DNA of 64,000 nt. Origin: Marinobacter sp. F4216. GTDB taxonomy: Bacteria > Pseudomonadota > Gammaproteobacteria > Pseudomonadales > Oleiphilaceae. The notes beneath the pieces are model-generated. The model had not been told where the DNA came from. It saw nothing but the letters and a program-made list of their open reading frames with translations, and ran no database searches. Positions within the stretch are counted from its first letter, which is position 1. Each line of letters begins with the position of its first letter. The position numbers and the translations under genes were made by a program. The stretch covers positions 62,001-126,000 of the forward strand of contig NZ_JAIOUO010000003.1 of the NCBI RefSeq assembly GCF_019931195.1, read 5' to 3'. This document shows positions 26,550 to 35,034 of this stretch, piece after piece.

Positions 26550-29484
26550 CCACCGGCTCCAGCAGGCTGTTCTGAGTCTGGTCTGCCCAGTGGCTCAGGG
26601 GTTCGCCGCTGGTAAAGCCTTCCGCACCTCCCCAGAACACCAGGGTACGTTGCGGGCTGTAGGGACGACCGGTGCGCATCTGCCCCACCTCAAGGTGGCG
26701 ACCGATCAGGTAAATCACTTCCGCACTGGCACTGTGGGTGGCCGCAGAGAACAGATTGAAGCCCTGTTTTCCCAAACGCTCCAACAACGATGGCATCTGG
26801 CTGATATCCACGCTGGCCAGTTCGTCCAGCACCATGGGGAAGGACAGCTCCACGCCCGGGTACAACACCCGCTTGAGCAGCCGGTACACCAGCTCCAGGT
26901 TAATCAGTGCGGTGGTGGAGGTGGACTGGCCTTTCTTGTCCAGGCTGGTGGCGCTGGCCTTGCGGGTGCGGTAGGAAATACCGGTGATCACCTTATCCAT
27001 GGTCAGGCGTTTGCTGCCCCCCTGTTCGCCAAAGAAATCCGCCACGAACACCCGCAGGCGATCGTAGAACGCGTCCGACTGAAGCTGGTTGCCATAGGGA
27101 TCAATATTGTTGGCTTCTTCCACCAGATTGCGGAATTTCGGGTCGGTGTGAATGTCCACCCGGATCTCGACGAGGTCGTTGATCTGAACGCCGTCCAGCT
27201 CCCGATTGAGCTGTGCCTCAAAACGGGCGATGTGTTCGTGGTTCGATTTCAGGGCCTGTCGGTAACTGGCTACGGTTTCGTTGTGGATGGCAATCTGCTC
27301 CTCCAGCACCCGCCAGCGCTCAGCCATGCCGGCGAACAGATCTGACAGGCTTTTGAAGGATTCACGGATGACCGACGGCGCCGGGCTGTCTTTCTGCAGC
27401 TCGCCCTCGGCATCTTCGTGAACGCCCAGATACACGAACTGACGCAGGTGATCGAGGATGTTGCGACGATGCTCTTCCAGATCGTCCAACTGCTTTTGCA
27501 CGTCGTCAAAGGCTGCGACGGACACCTGTTCGATCTCCAGTGACTGATCCAATTCCACCGTTTTCAGGAACGGGAACCGGTGCTCCACCGTACCAACACT
27601 CCGGCTGAGGTTGGCCAGTTCCCGCTCCCGCTCTTCGATTCGGTCCTTCTCGGCCTTCGCCCGCGCCACCTTTTGCTGCACCGCATCCTGTGCGTCGTGC
27701 TCCAGCCGGGCCTTCTCTTCCAGTTTCGCCAGTTGCTCTTCGGCGGCTTCCTTTTCCTCAGTCGCGTCCCTCAGGGTCGTCGCAGCAGCGGGGTAACGGC
27801 TCAGAGTATCCAGGTCTTTTTCGATGGCGCGGATTTCTTTCTCCGTGCGCTCGATCAGCACCGGGCGGTCGTGCTCTTTATGGGCGGTGTCCGCCAGCTC
27901 GGAACGCTCCTTCTCCAGGCCATTCAGTTCACCTTCAATGTGCCGGTACTGATCTGCAAAATTGTTCTGGCGGGCCGGCTGGCCGGGGTATTCCGCATCA
28001 AACCAGTCGAAGCCGCTATCCGTGGGCTTGAACAGGCGGGCAAAGGCTTCAATGGTGGCCTTGCTGTCGGCGTCCAGATCTTCGCCGGGGCTGGCCAGCA
28101 TCAGGCGCTGGTCCACCGCCCGCAGTGGTGCGGCCGTCGCTTCGTCCAGCTGGTTCTGCAGCTGCCACTGCTGTTTGCTTTCGCGCTCTTTCAGGGAATC
28201 ACGCTTTTGCTCCAGTGCCTGTTTCTTGCGCTCGATCTGCTCCAGCCGGATTTCCGCCTGCGCGGCGCTCTTCAAGGCGGCCAGATGCCCTTGCTTGCTC
28301 TCCAGCTCTTCCTTTTGTGCTTCCTTGATCTCCTGCAGCGTCATTGAGCCGTATTGAGACACCAGCAGCTCGCCGTCTTTCTGGTAGCGCTCGGCTTGCT
28401 TGAGGCGACGATCGGCCGAACGGATCTCGCCCTTCAGCGCGCTGGCCTCTCCTTCCAGTTGTTTCAGACCCTGCAATACATGCCGGAGGATTTCGTTCTG
28501 CTCGTTCCAGGCCTCTACGGCGGCTTTACGTCGCTCGCCAACATCCTGCAGCGCATTTGAAAGACCATCCCGGAAACTGGCGAAATCCTGTTGGCTGCCC
28601 AGCAGCGCCTGATAAGCGTCATAGTCCCGGCTGAGCTTGTCGAACCGGGCCCGCTCTTTCTCAATCCGGTTAAGCTGATTTTGCTGGTGCTTGAGTTGCT
28701 CGTGCCGGTTGAGAAAATCATCCACATTGAAATCGAAGGCATCGTCCACGAACTTCTTGTCCGCCTCGATGATGCTGGCCACCGCATTGGCCATGGCCTG
28801 ATCATCCGCCTTCATTTCGAACAACAGCAGGATCAACGTACGCAGGGATTGCACCCGGCGCTCGTCCGACTCGCCCAGCGGCAGCACCGAATAACGAACC
28901 GCATCGGCATGCATCAGATCACTGCTGTACAGCATGGATTTAAGCTTGGCCGGATCGTTCACCAACCGGGTATCTTTAGAGAGTTTCTTCAACGCTTCGG
29001 AAAGCCGGCTGAAGGAGAGCTCCGGCACCGCCTGGCCAATGCCGTCTTCGGTGTCGCCATTCCAGAACAGAGGGCGAATCTGATCGTAGCTCACCGGCAC
29101 AAAGGCCCGGCCATAACTGAGCTGGCTGGCATTGTCCCGGTAAAGGATCTGGCAGTGAGTGCCCGCCGGGTTTTCCGCCTCCATGATCAGAAAGCTGAAC
29201 TGACTGGGGAAGTAATGCTGGTAGCTTTCTTCGTTGGTATAGAAACTGCCCGCACTGGCGTTGCGAAACGCGAACTTCTTGCGGCTGTTCTTGAAGTTAT
29301 TTTCTGGCAACAGGAACAGGCGTAAGGAATTCAGCAGGCTGGATTTGCCCAGGTTACCGGGCCCCAGGATCAACCCATGGTTGTCGACGGGAATCTCCAC
29401 GTAACAAAAACCCGCGGAATCCACCAGCACCAGGCGCCGAATGCCAAATGAAAAGGTACTCAGACCCGCCTGTTGGTCAGTCAT
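26542..29484 (-). CDS. mksB: MksB-like SMC ATPase of a bacterial condensin
   Basis: 980 residues. The N-terminal head has Walker A LGPGNLGKSSLLN (about residues 41-53). Long charged coiled coils follow (about 240-480 and 560-760, rich in E/K/Q heptads). The C-terminal head has a signature-like segment (GQSTSTTALINLELV) and Walker B FPMVLDELASVD. This is the SMC-hinge-SMC plan of MukB/MksB proteins, at a length close to P. aeruginosa MksB. It would load on DNA with MksE and MksF and extrude loops. No MksG/JetD TOPRIM nuclease is encoded nearby, so a chromosome-organising role is more likely than plasmid-cleaving Wadjet defence. Confidence 0.8.
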   Translation of the reverse strand: MTDQQAGLSTFSFGIRRLVLVDSAGFCYVEIPVDNHGLILGPGNLGKSSLLNSLRLFLLPENNFKNSRKKFAFRNASAGSFYTNEESYQHYFPSQFSFLIMEAENPAGTHCQILYRDNASQLSYGRAFVPVSYDQIRPLFWNGDTEDGIGQAVPELSFSRLSEALKKLSKDTRLVNDPAKLKSMLYSSDLMHADAVRYSVLPLGESDERRVQSLRTLILLLFEMKADDQAMANAVASIIEADKKFVDDAFDFNVDDFLNRHEQLKHQQNQLNRIEKERARFDKLSRDYDAYQALLGSQQDFASFRDGLSNALQDVGERRKAAVEAWNEQNEILRHVLQGLKQLEGEASALKGEIRSADRRLKQAERYQKDGELLVSQYGSMTLQEIKEAQKEELESKQGHLAALKSAAQAEIRLEQIERKKQALEQKRDSLKERESKQQWQLQNQLDEATAAPLRAVDQRLMLASPGEDLDADSKATIEAFARLFKPTDSGFDWFDAEYPGQPARQNNFADQYRHIEGELNGLEKERSELADTAHKEHDRPVLIERTEKEIRAIEKDLDTLSRYPAAATTLRDATEEKEAAEEQLAKLEEKARLEHDAQDAVQQKVARAKAEKDRIEERERELANLSRSVGTVEHRFPFLKTVELDQSLEIEQVSVAAFDDVQKQLDDLEEHRRNILDHLRQFVYLGVHEDAEGELQKDSPAPSVIRESFKSLSDLFAGMAERWRVLEEQIAIHNETVASYRQALKSNHEHIARFEAQLNRELDGVQINDLVEIRVDIHTDPKFRNLVEEANNIDPYGNQLQSDAFYDRLRVFVADFFGEQGGSKRLTMDKVITGISYRTRKASATSLDKKGQSTSTTALINLELVYRLLKRVLYPGVELSFPMVLDELASVDISQMPSLLERLGKQGFNLFSAATHSASAEVIYLIGRHLEVGQMRTGRPYSPQRTLVFWGGAEGFTSGEPLSHWADQTQNSLLEPVDE

Positions 29485-29587
29485 CCAGAATCATCTCCTG
29501 TTCCATAAACTTGCCGGTGGCCCGAAATGCCATGGCCAGTGACGTAAACCCAAGATCTTCCGCCAAGGAGAGGGCTTTTGTAAACCG
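29477..29587 (-). pseudogene. C-terminal tail of a lost gene at the head of the mks operon
   Basis: A 36-codon open tail, reading LSLAEDLGFTSLAMAFRATG and then KFMEQEMILDD before TGA. Its stop overlaps the SMC start by 8 bases (ATGACTGA), exactly the joint style of the next two gene boundaries. An in-frame TAG stands just upstream at 29588-29590, and nothing recognisable precedes it. It looks like the end of a fourth operon gene whose body was deleted. The alternative is a short leader peptide starting at the ATG at 29533. Confidence 0.5.
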
Positions 29588-29744
29588 CTAGGTTTTGTCT
29601 GGGGTTTTGCGGAGGCGCGGCAAGACTGTTATCGATGCAGAACCGCTGAATCTTGAGCACCTGGCTTCTTTGAGCCTTTTTGTTTCCGGGCGACAGGCTG
29701 GGGAATGTCGACTGAGATTGCAGGATTGGGTTCTATTCTGAACT

Positions 29745-31067
29745 TCAAATGCGGCGGGCCTTCTTCACCCTTCGGGCCCGGGTCAGTTCATCCTTCACGT
29801 ATGCCCTGATGGCCTTGAGGATACCGAGGTCCGGATCAGCTTCTTGGTCATCCGCCAGCCGGAAAATCTGCTGGTAGTACCACGCCTGCCCGCCCAGCAC
29901 GTTAATGACTTTAAGCGGCATCAACGGACTCGCTGGCGAGAAAAAACCTCGTTGAGCAAGCTTGATGTGGTCTTCATGGCAAACGGTCTTATCGATGCGT
30001 CCTTCGAGCAGATCCTTGGGCGTATCGGGATCCGTGCAGAGTGGTCGGCCAAGGCCAATCACGTCGGTTTCACCATTGGCAACCACCTCTTCCATAAACG
30101 CGCGCGTCCGGAACCCACCGGTGACCATCAGCGGGCAATCACAAACCTCACGAATCTTCTGTGCGTAATCCAGAAAATAAGCCTCCCGCTTGCGAGTGCT
30201 TTCCCGCATGGCCGGCCCATCGCTCGCCGTATCTGCATCACCGCTGTACCCTAGCAACCGCGGCTGTTCGTAGGTGCCGCCGGACACCTCCAGCAGATCA
30301 ATACCCTCTTCATTCAGCCAGCGCACCACGCGCACAGACTCCTCGAGCGTAAAGCCGCCCTTGCGAAAATCATCGGAATTCAGCTTTACCGCCACTGGAA
30401 ACTCCGGCCCCACAGCATTACGAGTCGCCCGGACCACCTCAAGCAGGAAACGGGCGCGATTCTCCAGCGACCCACCCCATCGATCGGTTCGCTGGTTGGT
30501 GACTGGCGACAGAAAAGACGACAACAAATACCCATGAGCCCCATGCACCTGCACGCCGGTGAAACCCGCCTCTTTGGCGATCCGGGCCACGTTGCCAAAG
30601 CGCTGGATAAAATCAAGGATTTCCGGCTCCGTAAGCGCCCTTGGGCAGGCATAGTTGCCCATCAGCGATAGCTGCACAGCCGAAGGCCCCATGGGCCGCG
30701 AGGTAACGTAACGCGGCGACTGCCGACCGGCATGGGAGATCTGCATCCACAAATGGTTGCCATTGCGGGTACCTGCTTCTGCCCAGGCGCGCAACTGCGC
30801 CATACCCGCCGGCTCGCCTTCAGCCGGCGCAGGATCAATCGCCACGTTACCCGGCCGCTCCAGCACCCGGTGATCAATCATTACGTTGCCGGTAATCAAC
30901 AGCCCGGCCCCGCCATCGGACCAACAACCATAGAGGGTTTCATGGCGGTGAGTGGCGTGGAGCTGATCGTCTGACAGCCCCTCGGTCATGGCGGCTTTCG
31001 CAATGCGGTTTGGCAGGACTGCTCCGCAAGGGAGTTTTAGAGGTTGGGCGAGGGGCGATTGGGGCAT
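29745..31067 (-). CDS. NADH:flavin oxidoreductase, old yellow enzyme family
   Basis: 440 residues with the FMN-binding TIM barrel of old yellow enzymes: NRIAKAAMTEGLSD at the start, WMQISHAGRQSP, the substrate/flavin segment GVQVHGAHGYLLSSFLSPVTNQRTD, the catalytic region FPVAVKLNSDDF and the phosphate-binding GLGRPL. It lacks the C-terminal second flavin/iron-sulfur domains of 2,4-dienoyl-CoA reductases, so it is a single-domain ene-reductase-like enzyme. Such enzymes reduce activated C=C bonds; the native substrate is unknown. Stands alone at the left edge of the defence island. Confidence 0.88.
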   Translation of the reverse strand: MPQSPLAQPLKLPCGAVLPNRIAKAAMTEGLSDDQLHATHRHETLYGCWSDGGAGLLITGNVMIDHRVLERPGNVAIDPAPAEGEPAGMAQLRAWAEAGTRNGNHLWMQISHAGRQSPRYVTSRPMGPSAVQLSLMGNYACPRALTEPEILDFIQRFGNVARIAKEAGFTGVQVHGAHGYLLSSFLSPVTNQRTDRWGGSLENRARFLLEVVRATRNAVGPEFPVAVKLNSDDFRKGGFTLEESVRVVRWLNEEGIDLLEVSGGTYEQPRLLGYSGDADTASDGPAMRESTRKREAYFLDYAQKIREVCDCPLMVTGGFRTRAFMEEVVANGETDVIGLGRPLCTDPDTPKDLLEGRIDKTVCHEDHIKLAQRGFFSPASPLMPLKVINVLGGQAWYYQQIFRLADDQEADPDLGILKAIRAYVKDELTRARRVKKARRI

Positions 31068-31163
31068 GGCATCATCCTGATGAGCTGGGTTCGTTGATTT
31101 TCAAATTATTAGCGAGCTGAGAGTTTTCTTCATTTAAAGAGCCAGACGCTCAAGCATAAAGCC

Positions 31164-31505
31164 TTAATCCGCCGAATTAAGTCTGAAAATCACGCTCATT
31201 GGACTGCTCCCTTCATGGCTCTTATATTCGACAGGCCCAAAGTAAGTGAAGGGTGCCGCTTTACCATTACGCAGCTTATTCTCGCGGACAAATAGATGCA
31301 CTGAGAGTCCAAGCTTTTGGTGTTCGATCAGTTCCCGACCGCGCTTGCTTTCAGGCGTTGTTGAGTTCTGACTCTGCCAATGAAATGTCTGCTCATCAAT
31401 CCAATGATCGACATAGCGGTGCTGGACGCCTTTGCCCTGCTTGTTTAGCGTCACCAACAAAATATGGGCATTGGCGTCTTTCAGAAAACGTGGCCGCTTT
31501 GCCAA
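31164..31505 (-). pseudogene. DUF3427 domain remnant
   Basis: 113 residues that match the C-terminal DUF3427 domain: HRYVDHWIDEQTFHWQSQNS, HLFVRENK, FTYFGPVEYKSHEGSSPMSV. In full-length proteins this domain follows a helicase and/or nuclease-like region in defence loci. Here only a TTG at 31505 could serve as start, and the frame stays open about 15 codons further (to 31550) before a stop, with no helicase or nuclease sequence. It is probably the tail of a deleted defence gene. Independent expression as a small DUF3427 protein cannot be excluded. Confidence 0.65.
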
Positions 31506-31628
31506 TTGCCGGGGGCAAAGGTTGCACCAAATAACTCTGGAATTCGCACCTCAATTTTTCCTGATACTGCAAGTTGATGTGACTCCAATCCCATATCAGC
31601 ATGACACAGAATGGAAAATGCCCATCAA

Positions 31629-31648
31629 TACTGTATATTTGTACAGAC
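31629..31648. promoter_or_regulatory. LexA-like SOS box upstream of dcm
   Basis: TACTGTATATTTGTACAG fits CTGT-N8-ACAG with an AT-rich spacer, close to the gammaproteobacterial LexA consensus. It is 150 bases before the dcm start at 31797, and 124 bases before the DUF3427 remnant on the other strand, so it may have served either gene. Confidence 0.5.
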
Positions 31649-31796
31649 TCAAAGTTATAGAGTAGTGCACAACTGCACGAACCAGTGAAGTTGTTCTTAA
31701 GCCACGCTGCGGCTAGCCCTTTCAGGGCCAAGTCGATAGAATGGGAAGGCCCGGTGACCACGCATCACACATTTGACCCAGAGAAAGGAGAAGCCA

Positions 31797-33146
31797 GTGA
31801 AAGACGAAGAAGGCCTGAAGCTCATCAACGAATTGCTTGAAATCTATGACCAAGGCTTTATCGCTAAGACACTGAATGATCTGGGTTACGACTCCTGGTG
31901 TCGCGAGACTATAAATCGCTGGGTGAAAGGTAAGGTTGACAGAAAACTCAGTCATGGGGAATACGAGCATCTTCAAAGCCTGCTACCAAAGCCCTATCAG
32001 GAATCGGGTCATGAGTTCAGGTTTATTGACCTCTTTGCGGGGATTGGTGGAATTCGCCGCGGCTTCGATGAAATTGGCGGAAAGTGCGTGTTCACCAGCG
32101 AGTGGAACAAATATGCCGTCCGTACGTACAAAGCCAACCACTATAGCGATCCGGAGCATGTTTTTAACGCAGACATCCGTGAGGTGACACTGTCTGACAA
32201 GCCTGAAATTTCGGAAAAGGAAGCATACGATCACATTGACAGGACCATACCTGATCACGATGTGTTGCTTGCCGGCTTTCCCTGTCAGCCATTTTCAATC
32301 GCCGGCGTTTCGAAGAAAAATTCACTCGGTCGCGCACATGGATTTGAATGCAACACTCAAGGAACGCTGTTTTTTGATGTAGCCAGAATTATTCAGGCCA
32401 AGCAGCCTGCAGCCTTTCTGCTGGAGAACGTAAAGAACCTGAAAAGCCATGACAAAGGCCGCACTTTTAAAGTGATCCTGGAAACCCTTGACGAACTGGG
32501 CTATGAGGTTGCCGATGTGAATTACGATGGCACGCAGGACCCTAAAATTATCGACGCAAAAAATTTCGTTCCTCAGCACCGGGAGCGTATTGTGCTGGTA
32601 GGTTTCCGCCGGGATCTGGAAGTTCACAAGGGCTTTACTCTCAAGGACATCAAAAAATACTTCCCTGAGCACGTGCCCAGCTTCGGTGAGATTCTTGAGG
32701 AGGAGGTTGATGACAAGTACATCCTGACGCCGAAACTCTGGAAGTATCTCTACGACTATGCTGCCAAACATAAAGCCAAGGGGAACGGTTTTGGCTTCGG
32801 CTTGACAGGACATAATGACGTGGCCCGTACACTCTCTGCACGCTATTACAAAGACGGCTCTGAGATCCTTGTAGACCGAGGCTGGAACATGGATACCGGA
32901 TTTGACGACATGATTAATCAGGGGAACCGCCCTCGCCGACTGACACCAAAAGAATGTGCGAGGCTAATGGGCTTCGATGAACCGGGCGAGTCTAATTTTA
33001 AGGTGCCAGTTTCCGATACGCAGGCCTACAAGCAGTTTGGCAACTCCGTAGCCGTCCCGGTCTTTCGGGCTGTCGCAGAAATGATGAAGCCCCGGATTCT
33101 TGAGGCCAGCGCAAAGACTGAAAAACAGGGTTCAAAAGCAGCCTGA
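31797..33146 (+). CDS. dcm: DNA (cytosine-5)-methyltransferase, Dcm type
   Basis: 449 residues from the GTG at 31797 (AAAGGAG 6 nt upstream; a TTG at 31773 lacks one). It aligns by eye along its length with E. coli Dcm, which methylates the inner C of CCWGG: an N-terminal helical region, [17 protein letters not shown] (SAM site), [23 protein letters not shown] with the catalytic Pro-Cys, [32 protein letters not shown], and the target-recognition part [13 protein letters not shown] shared with Dcm. The same specificity is therefore expected. The next gene carries Vsr and EcoRII-type domains, both of which act on CCWGG-derived sites in known relatives. Confidence 0.93.
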   Translation: MKDEEGLKLINELLEIYDQGFIAKTLNDLGYDSWCRETINRWVKGKVDRKLSHGEYEHLQSLLPKPYQESGHEFRFIDLFAGIGGIRRGFDEIGGKCVFTSEWNKYAVRTYKANHYSDPEHVFNADIREVTLSDKPEISEKEAYDHIDRTIPDHDVLLAGFPCQPFSIAGVSKKNSLGRAHGFECNTQGTLFFDVARIIQAKQPAAFLLENVKNLKSHDKGRTFKVILETLDELGYEVADVNYDGTQDPKIIDAKNFVPQHRERIVLVGFRRDLEVHKGFTLKDIKKYFPEHVPSFGEILEEEVDDKYILTPKLWKYLYDYAAKHKAKGNGFGFGLTGHNDVARTLSARYYKDGSEILVDRGWNMDTGFDDMINQGNRPRRLTPKECARLMGFDEPGESNFKVPVSDTQAYKQFGNSVAVPVFRAVAEMMKPRILEASAKTEKQGSKAA

Positions 33147-33148
33147 TC

Positions 33149-34867
33149 ATGGCTGACGTCCACAACAGCAAGACACGAAGCCGCAATATGGCGGCGATCA
33201 AGGGAAAAAATACGAAACCGGAAGTATGGCTCAGAAAGAAGCTCTTCAAGCGAGGCTTCCGATTTCGTCTGCACCGAAAAGACCTGCCCGGCAAACCCGA
33301 TATTGTCCTGCCGAAATACGGCGCTGTGATACTCGTGCAGGGCTGTTTCTGGCACGGGCACTACAACTGCCCTATGTTCCGGATTCCGTCGTCGCGCACA
33401 GAGTTCTGGGAAGACAAGATTTCTTCGAATAGAAAACGGGATTCACGTAACATCGACGAGCTTCTCAAGCTGGGCTGGAGAGTGCTTGAAGTATGGGAGT
33501 GCTCATTAAAAGGAAAGCTCCGGCTTAGCGAGGAAACCCTCCTCGGATCCGTATGCGCATGGATAACAGGTTCTGAAGCAAAAGCGGAGATCCGAGGAAT
33601 CTGCAATTCAGCAAAATCCTCACTGAAACTACCAATCACAGGAAGCAGTAGTCGAATGTCAGATTTTGGATCAATCAGCGATTATCTTTCGGGAGCAGCA
33701 GTCAAAAGGCTTACAGCAGTTGAATGTGACCCGACACGCTCAAACGGACACGAAATCAATGCAACCAGCATGAAAAGTTTTATGGGTACTGAAGCCCGCT
33801 CAGATATCCCCACAACTTTTGTTCGCCTCGATGACGACGAGGAAAAAATCGAGAGTGTACGTGGAACATGCTCATGGTGGTTCAGAGACCGTACTACCCT
33901 GGGAAAAGGAATAGAGTACCGGCTTTATTACCAAGATAACCCGGCAATATCAGAGGCGGAAATCAGTGATGCTCTCGCGATAGCCCTGAAACCAAATGAC
34001 GAGCTCATTTTCGTTACCGCTCCGCAGGGCTCTCAGTCTGAGCTAGAGCTATTCGAACTCTTCGGGCCGGACTTCGGTAACCGTTTTAAATCCTTAGACT
34101 TTACGAACAATGATGAGAAAATCGGTCCCGTAAAACGGTTCATTCTCGAAGAACTAGGGATAGAGGTAAAAGCCAGCTTTGGTTTGAATTATCTGAGCAC
34201 TATTGAAAGTCACTTCGGCCCTCTGACTTTCCCGGCGACAAGACAGTTTTCACAGCTTGCCAGAAAGCTGGGAGGTGAACTTGAGGAATTTGACAGCGCC
34301 GACAACGCCCTCGTCGCTTGGTGGGAAACGGAAGAAGCAATGTTTCGTCAGCTTGAGGGCGCGATCATCGAAGAGCGACTCGTAAAAGGTTTCGCCGACG
34401 CGGAGGATTTCCTTTCGTTTTCTCAGTCAATCCGTCAGCGCAGATCATCGCGCGCAGGCAGTGCCCTAGAGAACCATTTAGAGCAAATCTTCTTGGAAAG
34501 GAATATTCGGTTCTCAAGAGAGAAGAAAACAGAGAAAAACAAAAAGCCGGACTTCCTTTTCCCCTCAGTTGAGGACTACAGAAACAACGACTTCCCCACA
34601 GAGCGCCTTACCATGCTTGGAGTTAAAACCACATGCAAAGATAGGTGGCGACAGGTTCTGTCCGAAGCGGGTAGGATCGAGTGCAAGCACCTCTTCACAC
34701 TGCAACCTAAAATCTCAAGCAACCAGACTGATGAGATGATTGATTCGAAACTGCAACTGGTAGTTCCACGGTCAATTCATGACACGTACAGCGAAGCACA
34801 GAAAAGCTGGCTCTGGGATCTGGAGCAGTTTTTAGAAAAAATTAAAAAAAATGAAGCCTCTGATTAG
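33149..34867 (+). CDS. Fusion of Vsr mismatch endonuclease and EcoRII-type restriction endonuclease
   Basis: 572 residues in one frame. Residues 1-150 are a Vsr endonuclease: MADVHNSKTRSRNM, the catalytic-aspartate motif LPGKPDIVLP, GCFWHGHYNCP and LGWRVLEVWECSL; Vsr nicks T:G mismatches left by deamination of 5-methylcytosine in Dcm sites. Residues from about 170 form an EcoRII-like enzyme: effector region VKRLTAVECDPTRSNGHEI, then the catalytic core SRAGSALENHLEQIF, KKPDFLFPS, MLGVKTTCKDRWRQVLSEA and HLFTLQ, which parallel EcoRII (CCWGG). An internal ATG at 33656 with AGGAAG upstream would yield a free 403-residue EcoRII-like protein, close to EcoRII's 404. The fusion is unusual; vsr normally stands alone after dcm. 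Confidence 0.9.
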   Translation: MADVHNSKTRSRNMAAIKGKNTKPEVWLRKKLFKRGFRFRLHRKDLPGKPDIVLPKYGAVILVQGCFWHGHYNCPMFRIPSSRTEFWEDKISSNRKRDSRNIDELLKLGWRVLEVWECSLKGKLRLSEETLLGSVCAWITGSEAKAEIRGICNSAKSSLKLPITGSSSRMSDFGSISDYLSGAAVKRLTAVECDPTRSNGHEINATSMKSFMGTEARSDIPTTFVRLDDDEEKIESVRGTCSWWFRDRTTLGKGIEYRLYYQDNPAISEAEISDALAIALKPNDELIFVTAPQGSQSELELFELFGPDFGNRFKSLDFTNNDEKIGPVKRFILEELGIEVKASFGLNYLSTIESHFGPLTFPATRQFSQLARKLGGELEEFDSADNALVAWWETEEAMFRQLEGAIIEERLVKGFADAEDFLSFSQSIRQRRSSRAGSALENHLEQIFLERNIRFSREKKTEKNKKPDFLFPSVEDYRNNDFPTERLTMLGVKTTCKDRWRQVLSEAGRIECKHLFTLQPKISSNQTDEMIDSKLQLVVPRSIHDTYSEAQKSWLWDLEQFLEKIKKNEASD

Positions 34868-34965
34868 GAATGAGTCTGTCGCGCTCATTTGCAGGCCCAC
34901 ATAATTCCACTTCAACGTGACTTTTAAAGATTCCTAACCGCCCTAGCTCCAAGCAAATGGTCGGT

Positions 34966-35009
34966 GAAAAACGGTTTTCCGGACTCCCGCCAAGAAGTCC
35001 GGAAAACCG
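34966..35009 (-). terminator. Terminator of the GHKL-ATPase operon
   Basis: A 14-bp perfect stem (GGTTTTCCGGACT core, 34972-35009) with a 10-base loop. On the minus strand it is followed by GTTTTTC, giving a U-tract for the operon ending at 35035. It may also block read-through from the convergent restriction gene. Confidence 0.8.
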
Positions 35010-35034
35010 GGAGTTAGTCATCCTTCAGTTCAAG

